The translations under genes were made by a program, and so were the position numbers. Below are positions 6,284-9,512 of a stretch of 9,512 nucleotides of DNA, piece after piece. Numbering within the stretch: position 1 is the first letter of the stretch; each line of letters starts with the position of its first letter. Source of the DNA: Anaerolineae bacterium (GTDB lineage Bacteria > Chloroflexota > Anaerolineae > JAAYZQ01); the NCBI GenBank assembly GCA_016929795.1, contig JAFGIA010000395.1:1-9512 (forward strand). Reading direction: 5' to 3'. The notes beneath the pieces are model-generated. The model did no database searches and was not told the origin of the DNA. It saw nothing but the letters and a program-made list of their open reading frames with translations.

Positions 6284-8079
6284 TCTTCCCCTCCTGTCAC
6301 TCGCTCAAATAGCACATCCGCCGGCAGCCGCGCCACATTCCGGAACACCAGTGCCCGTGGATGATCGTACACCACCAGGCTCTCGTCGGGCACCAACACC
6401 CACGGCGCCGCCCCGGACAGCGGCGGCACCCGCGGATTGAGCCACTCCGGGCCGCGTGTGAACTCGCCAGCCAGTTCAAATCCCAGGTTGCCCCCCAAGA
6501 GCAGCCTGTAATAATTCGCTGCCACCGGATAGCGCTCTGGCAGACGCGAAATGGAGCCATAGAGGCGCCGGCTGGCAATCACAACGGTTTCACTCTGCGC
6601 CAGATCGGCCGCGATCATCCGCCACTTGGCCGCGTCATCCGGCTCATCGTACAGCCTCAGCGTGCGCACGTCATACTCCTCGATCCGCCGCGCTTTCCCA
6701 TCCACCTCCAGCGGCAGCGGCAGCGCTGTGTCCCACTCCTCCACAGTCACGACACTGCCCGCCTCCACTTCACGATAGATCCACTCCGACGCCTCGACCC
6801 ACGGGTGTGCTTCCCCATACATCCCCACGAACACCACCGCATACCCCACCACCACCGCTCCCAATCCCCAAGCCCCAAGCCCCAATCCCCAAGCCCCAAT
6901 CCCCAAGCCCCAATCCCTAATACCCAATATCCTTCTCCCCACGCGCCCCCACCGCCGCATCTCACCCGCCGCCAGCAGGCAGAGTACCGGCACCAACGGC
7001 AGCATGTAGCGCAGTGGCTTGGCGTAGAGCAGCCCTGCCAGCGCAAGGTAGGGTCCGGCCCAGGCAAGCAGCAGCGAGTCGGCCGCTGGCCCCCGCCGCA
7101 GCCAGCGCGCCAGCAGCACGCCAAACCCCACCCACGCGGCCACACCAGCCGGCAGCCCCAGGCCCCACAGCGCCATCTGCCACGCCGGATAGAGATAGGG
7201 CACCGTGCCCGCGTATTGCCGCGTGTACGGCACATCCAGCCGGCCCGATCCGATCTGCGCTTCGCGCACCGTGTCGGACAGGAACGTGCCCCAGTCGAGG
7301 AGAGCATAAGGCTGGACCACTACAAAAGCAGCCCCTGCCAGGAGGAAGGTGAGGGCAATCGGGGGGAAAAGTTGGTAGATTGGTCGATTGGTCGATTTCT
7401 GGGGCGGGGACGATGTGTCGTGCCCGCGGATCAGGTAGGCGACGATGGGCAGAAGGAGCAGGGGGGCACCGCTCACCTTCGTGGCGAGAGCCAGGCCCGT
7501 GGCGAGGCCGAGTCCAACCTGCGCCGGCTTGCCCCCCCCACCCGCCACGTCGAAAGCCAGATTCAGCGCCAGCATCACGAAAAATGTCAGCATCACATCT
7601 GCAACGTAAAAATGCGCCGCCTGCACGTGCACCACCGCCACCGCCACCAACCCTGCTGCGACCATACCCTCTCGCCCATTCCCGAATTCCCCACTTGCCC
7701 ACTCCCTGCTCCCCAACCTGTACGTCAGATACACCGTCCCCAGGTCGAATGCCACCGCCAGCAGCCGGCCGGCGAGGTGCAGAGCATCGGGATCGCGCAC
7801 CACAGGCCAGACCGCAGCCAGCAGCTCTGCCGCGCCGCGTAGCAGATAGATTGGCAGCGATCCGTAGGCAAAAAAGCCGGGGTTCAGAGGGCTGTCGGGC
7901 CGCACTGCCTGGCCCAGGCTCGACGGCCAGCCCAGATCGAGGGCCAGAAAATAGATCTGCCGCTCGTCAGGGTGCAGCCAGTGGCCGCCGTCCCACTCTA
8001 GTCCATAGAGTCGCAGGGCGGCGCCACCGGCCAGGATGAGCCCCAACAGGAGCGAGGTTCGCCACCGTGCTGCCTGCAC
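6280..8079 (-). CDS. GT39 (ArnT/PMT-like) membrane glycosyltransferase family protein
   Basis: This 599-residue polytopic protein resembles GT-C fold, glycosyltransferase family 39 enzymes. These transfer a sugar from a lipid-phosphate donor to an acceptor outside the membrane; donor and acceptor here are unknown. The first helix (about 8-25) is followed by R-L-Y-G-L-E-W-D and H-P-D-E (36-39). Its acidic pair lies in the first external loop, where family members keep a catalytic aspartate. Many hydrophobic helices follow to about residue 421, including A-H-F-Y-V-A-D-V-M-L-T-F-F (155-167). A soluble C-terminal part of about 180 residues ends the protein. Three low-complexity patches interrupt loops: residues 121-137, 226-236 and 384-407, the last encoded by a heptanucleotide array. 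The GTG start at 8079 has AGGGGG 6 nt upstream and lies 2 nt after the methyltransferase stop. The stop overlaps the nitroreductase start as GTGA. Family assignment is firm; the specific function is not. Confidence 0.85.
   Translation of the reverse strand: MQAARWRTSLLLGLILAGGAALRLYGLEWDGGHWLHPDERQIYFLALDLGWPSSLGQAVRPDSPLNPGFFAYGSLPIYLLRGAAELLAAVWPVVRDPDALHLAGRLLAVAFDLGTVYLTYRLGSREWASGEFGNGREGMVAAGLVAVAVVHVQAAHFYVADVMLTFFVMLALNLAFDVAGGGGKPAQVGLGLATGLALATKVSGAPLLLLPIVAYLIRGHDTSSPPQKSTNRPIYQLFPPIALTFLLAGAAFVVVQPYALLDWGTFLSDTVREAQIGSGRLDVPYTRQYAGTVPYLYPAWQMALWGLGLPAGVAAWVGFGVLLARWLRRGPAADSLLLAWAGPYLALAGLLYAKPLRYMLPLVPVLCLLAAGEMRRWGRVGRRILGIRDWGLGIGAWGLGLGAWGLGAVVVGYAVVFVGMYGEAHPWVEASEWIYREVEAGSVVTVEEWDTALPLPLEVDGKARRIEEYDVRTLRLYDEPDDAAKWRMIAADLAQSETVVIASRRLYGSISRLPERYPVAANYYRLLLGGNLGFELAGEFTRGPEWLNPRVPPLSGAAPWVLVPDESLVVYDHPRALVFRNVARLPADVLFERVTGGEE
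6290..6295 (-). promoter_or_regulatory. Ribosome binding site of the nitroreductase gene
   Basis: A perfect AGGAGG on the minus strand sits 6 nt before GTG 6283, inside the last codons of the GT39 gene. It supports the GTG start and the 4-nt GTGA overlap. Confidence 0.75.
6859..6928. repeat. Heptanucleotide tandem array (10 units) inside the GT39 gene
   Basis: Ten contiguous 7-nt units on the plus strand: seven exact CCCCAAT or CCCCAAG units (6866-6914), one TCCCAAT before them, and CCCTAAT and ACCCAAT after. The coding strand therefore carries GGGG runs separated by 3-nt ATT or CTT loops, a strong G-quadruplex pattern in DNA and mRNA. Read in the gene's frame, 21 nt give seven residues, producing the W-G-L-G-(I/L)-G-A repeats at 384-407. 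The array contains no stop in any minus-strand frame. Confidence 0.92.
7372..7403. repeat. Short 8-nt tandem repeat patch in the GT39 gene
   Basis: On the plus strand the unit ATTGGTCG is repeated (GATTGGTCGATTGGTCGATT), preceded by the related TTGGTAG. It encodes a polar stretch near residues 226-236 (Q-K-S-T-N-R-P-I-Y-Q-L) between predicted membrane helices. Only two exact copies plus a degenerate one are seen. Confidence 0.6.
7670..7718. repeat. G-run-rich low-complexity patch in the GT39 gene
   Basis: On the coding (minus) strand seven runs of three or four G are separated by 3-5 nt. It encodes residues 121-137, a polar Gly/Glu/Arg-rich loop (G-S-R-E-W-A-S-G-E-F-G-N-G-R-E). The spacing fits a possible G-quadruplex. 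Confidence 0.6.
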
Positions 8080-8081
8080 GC

Positions 8082-8915
8082 CTAGCCCCCTTTCACGCCG
8101 ACCACGGCCCCCGTAATTTTCGTCACGTCCAATCGCCCGGCACGCGCAATCTCCGCCTCGGCCTCAGCACGCACGAATGCGAGCACCTGCTGCCACTCCT
8201 CTTCCGTGTAGTCCGGCGCCATCGTCATCGCCCTGGCGCTTGCAAAATAATCCACAAAGGGCTCCGCCGTGGGGAAGCGCAGCGTGCCGTTGAGCACATG
8301 CGTCTCGAGGTGCTCAAAGTGGGGGACCAGGTAGTCCGGCGCCGACTCCAGCGAGAAGCGAGTGGTGATCATGCCCGGTGCGCTCACCGCCGGAAAGCGA
8401 TCGGCAGCCCGCTGCCTCACCGCCGCGTATTCTGCCATCGTCCGCGCCCCGTTCGTCGTCACCAGAATCCGTCCCCCGGGCCGCAGCAGGCGCGCTGCCT
8501 CCGCGAGCGCGCAGTCAATGTCGGGCACGTGGTAGAGCATGTGGCGTGCCATCACCACGTCGAACGATGCGTCGGGCAGCGGCACAGCCTGCGCGTCGGC
8601 GACGAACAGGTCCACCGCCAGGTCACCCCTCTGTGCGCGCGCCTGGGCGATCATGCCCGCCGAGAAATCGAACCCGACGAGCGCACCCCACCCCGGCCGC
8701 TTGCGCGCCATCGCTGCGAGCAGCTCGCCGGGCCCACAACCCGCATCGAGCACGCGCTCGTCACCGCGCCACGAGATCCGTTCCAGCGTCCACCGTCCAA
8801 AATCGACCGCGTCGACCGTGTACAGCTCGTGCGTGCGGCGTCGCACGTCCAGGTGCCGTCCATCCACATACTCCTGCCCGCGCAAGATGGCCTGGTCCTG
8901 ACCTTGCTGTCCCAT
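8082..8915 (-). CDS. Class I SAM-dependent methyltransferase
   Basis: This 277-residue protein has the Rossmann methyltransferase motifs in order. Motif I is V-L-D-A-G-C-G-P-G-E (55-64), which binds S-adenosylmethionine. An acidic residue follows at the end of strand 2 in G-F-D-F-S (D83). Then come A-D-A-Q-A-V-P-L-P (106-114), F-D-V-V-M-A-R-H-M-L-Y-H-V (118-130) and L-R-P-G-G-R-I-L-V-T (144-153). It resembles the Methyltransf_11/25 group; the C-terminal part (about 160-277), which would shape acceptor specificity, gives no recognisable substrate clue. It is probably cytoplasmic. The start is ATG 8915, with GGAGG 6 nt upstream. It heads the minus-strand operon, and the GT39 start follows its TAG after only 2 nt. 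The likely promoter is at 9061-9089, which leaves a leader of about 139 nt containing a long hairpin. Confidence 0.9.
   Translation of the reverse strand: MGQQGQDQAILRGQEYVDGRHLDVRRRTHELYTVDAVDFGRWTLERISWRGDERVLDAGCGPGELLAAMARKRPGWGALVGFDFSAGMIAQARAQRGDLAVDLFVADAQAVPLPDASFDVVMARHMLYHVPDIDCALAEAARLLRPGGRILVTTNGARTMAEYAAVRQRAADRFPAVSAPGMITTRFSLESAPDYLVPHFEHLETHVLNGTLRFPTAEPFVDYFASARAMTMAPDYTEEEWQQVLAFVRAEAEAEIARAGRLDVTKITGAVVGVKGG
8086..8091 (-). promoter_or_regulatory. Ribosome binding site of the GT39 gene
   Basis: AGGGGG on the minus strand lies 6 nt before GTG 8079, inside the last codons of the methyltransferase gene. It is one base from the ideal AGGAGG and supports this GTG start. Confidence 0.55.
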
Positions 8916-8921
8916 CTCTTC

Positions 8922-8926
8922 CCTCC
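8922..8926 (-). promoter_or_regulatory. Ribosome binding site of the methyltransferase gene
   Basis: GGAGG on the minus strand, 6 nt before ATG 8915. Confidence 0.7.
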
Positions 8927-8959
8927 ACGGGTGCCTCCCTGCGGCACGCCGGTTTCAGC

Positions 8960-8970
8960 CTGGATTCACT
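8960..8970. repeat. Left 11-bp direct repeat flanking the palindromic element
   Basis: CTGGATTCACT, identical to 9049-9059. It abuts the outer end of the palindrome directly, as a target-site duplication would. Confidence 0.75.
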
Positions 8971-9047
8971 ATCTGCTCAATAATCGGGGGTTGGGGTGTG
9001 TGCGGGCACCGCACACACCCCAACTCCCCCCCCTTTATTGAGATGAT
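8971..9047. repeat. 77-bp imperfect palindrome (MITE-like element or leader hairpin)
   Basis: The inner stem is 16 bp perfect: GTTGGGGTGTGTGCGG (8990-9005) pairs with its complement at 9009-9024 around a 3-nt loop GCA. It continues through one G-T wobble and three G-C pairs. After an asymmetric internal loop (2 nt against 6, including part of a C8 run) an outer 8-bp stem CTCAATAA/TTATTGAG (8976-8983 with 9035-9042) forms. ATC/GAT then pairs at the tips beyond two mismatches. The spacer is divergent, so this is not the terminator of either neighbour gene. No T-run follows it in the leftward direction; rightward, TTTATT follows the C run. Confidence 0.85.
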
Positions 9048-9048
9048 A

Positions 9049-9059
9049 CTGGATTCACT
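9049..9059. repeat. Right 11-bp direct repeat flanking the palindromic element
   Basis: CTGGATTCACT, identical to 8960-8970, one base outside the right end of the palindrome. It also covers the predicted leftward transcription start near 9054. Confidence 0.75.
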
Positions 9060-9060
9060 T

Positions 9061-9089
9061 AGCATATGCGTGCCGCGTGGATTTGTCAA
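9061..9089 (-). promoter_or_regulatory. Leftward sigma70-type promoter for the methyltransferase operon
   Basis: On the minus strand TTGACA (9089-9084), a 17-nt spacer, then TATGCT (9066-9061). The -35 box is the perfect consensus; the -10 box matches TATAAT at four of six positions. Predicted start is near 9054, giving a leader of about 139 nt that contains the whole palindrome. Confidence 0.65.
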
Positions 9090-9119
9090 GCAAACGTGCC
9101 CGGCAGGCGCGTTTTACCC

Positions 9120-9148
9120 TTGACAACGGGCCGCCTTTGTGATATGCT
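9120..9148 (+). promoter_or_regulatory. Rightward sigma70-type promoter for the MBL-fold gene
   Basis: TTGACA (9120-9125), a 17-nt spacer, then TATGCT (9143-9148), preceded by TGA as an extended -10 element. Predicted start is near 9155, giving a leader of about 23 nt. The hexamers are identical to those of the divergent promoter, 30 bp away. Confidence 0.7.
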
Positions 9149-9168
9149 GGACAACAGTCAACTAGCTT

Positions 9169-9172
9169 GGAG
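9169..9172 (+). promoter_or_regulatory. Ribosome binding site of the MBL-fold gene
   Basis: GGAG, 5 nt before ATG 9178. Confidence 0.6.
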
Positions 9173-9177
9173 ACACC

Positions 9178-9512
9178 ATGCACCGGGAACGAGTCACCGA
9201 AGATGTTTACGTTTTTACCAGCGGCCTCTATGCCGAAGTCGCCGCCACAGTGATCATTACACCTCGGGGTGCAATCGTCGTTGACACTTTGCCCTTCCCG
9301 CAAGAGACCGTGCGCGTCCGCGACTTTGCCCTGAGCCAGGCAAAACGTGTGCGCTATGTCGTGCTCACCCATCACCATGCGGACCACATCTATGGCAGTT
9401 ACCTCTTTCCCAGGGCTGAGCTCGTCTCCCACCGCCGCACGCGCGAGATCCTCCTGGCCATTGGTGCGCAGAGCCTGGCCCAGGCTCGGGCACAGACACC
9501 AGCCCTGGCCGA
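9178..9512 (+). CDS. Metallo-beta-lactamase-fold hydrolase (3'-partial)
   Basis: The frame is open from ATG 9178 to the window end (111 complete codons), so the gene is truncated only by the window. The start of the fold is recognisable: V-Y-V-F-T-S-G (10-16), A-T-V-I-I-T-P-R-G-A-I-V-V-D-T (23-37), then L-T-H-H-H-A-D-H (63-70). The last holds the H-x-H-x-D-H metal-binding motif (H65, H67, D69, H70) that binds zinc or iron in this superfamily. These enzymes hydrolyse varied esters, thioesters, lactones or phosphodiesters, and the substrate cannot be told from this part. No signal peptide is seen. It has its own promoter (9120-9148) and ribosome binding site, and is transcribed away from the methyltransferase operon. 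Confidence 0.88.
   Translation, partial: MHRERVTEDVYVFTSGLYAEVAATVIITPRGAIVVDTLPFPQETVRVRDFALSQAKRVRYVVLTHHHADHIYGSYLFPRAELVSHRRTREILLAIGAQSLAQARAQTPALA

Noticed and set aside
6361..7842. 493-codon plus-strand open frame opposite the GT39 gene
   Set aside because: The translation is P/Q/R/H-rich, spans the heptamer array and has no domain. The minus strand encodes a convincing GT39 protein.
8067..9041. 324-codon plus-strand open frame across the methyltransferase and spacer
   Set aside because: It runs antisense through all methyltransferase motifs and into the palindrome, with no family match.
8971..9047. Reading the palindrome as a rho-independent terminator
   Set aside because: Leftward there is no U-run after the stem. 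Rightward no gene ends before it. Its flanking direct repeats fit an insertion better.
9055..9432. 125-codon minus-strand open frame opposite the MBL-fold gene
   Set aside because: It covers both promoters and the H-x-H-x-D-H coding region of the plus-strand gene, with no motif of its own.

Overview
The window looks like a piece of a high-GC bacterial chromosome, most likely from the Chloroflexota (Anaerolineae/Caldilineae type). This rests on protein style: large STAND-type NTPases joined to a Hanks-type kinase or to membrane domains, and a GT39 membrane protein with the N-terminal pattern R-L-Y-G-L ... H-P-D-E. It is an inference; there is no rRNA or other marker gene. Coding density is high, and the GC-rich third positions produce many long shadow reading frames.

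Layout. (1) 2-1990, plus: the 3' part of a gene for an NTPase module followed by a C-terminal Ser/Thr protein kinase. (2) 2032-5421, plus: about eight membrane helices, a helical region, a beta-rich domain, a second NTPase module and a winged-helix tail. These two genes are 41 nt apart and probably co-transcribed. Their NTPase modules match in motif order, so they look like a paralogous, possibly interacting, signalling or conflict pair. (3) 8915-5402, minus: a tightly packed three-gene operon of a class I methyltransferase, a GT39-like glycosyltransferase and a TM1586-type nitroreductase. Spacing is 2 nt, then a 4-nt GTGA overlap. The last gene overlaps the NTPase gene tail-to-tail by 20 bp. 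(4) 9178 to the window end, plus: the 5' part of a metallo-beta-lactamase-fold hydrolase.

The 262-nt divergent spacer (8916-9177) is the richest non-coding part. It holds two back-to-back sigma70-type promoters with the same hexamers (TTGACA, 17 nt, TATGCT), one per direction. Between the leftward promoter and the methyltransferase lies a 77-bp imperfect palindrome bracketed by 11-bp direct repeats (CTGGATTCACT). This resembles a small non-autonomous element with a target-site duplication, now sitting in the operon's 5' leader.

The GT39 gene carries three low-complexity patches. The most striking is ten tandem heptanucleotides (CCCCAAT/CCCCAAG on the plus strand). Seven is not a multiple of three, and both alternative frames stop within about 40 codons after the array, so copy-number slippage would truncate the protein.

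I see no CRISPR array, tRNA, rRNA or autonomous transposase gene. The best candidates for something undescribed are the two-gene NTPase/kinase plus membrane-NTPase pair, the heptamer array and the palindromic leader element.
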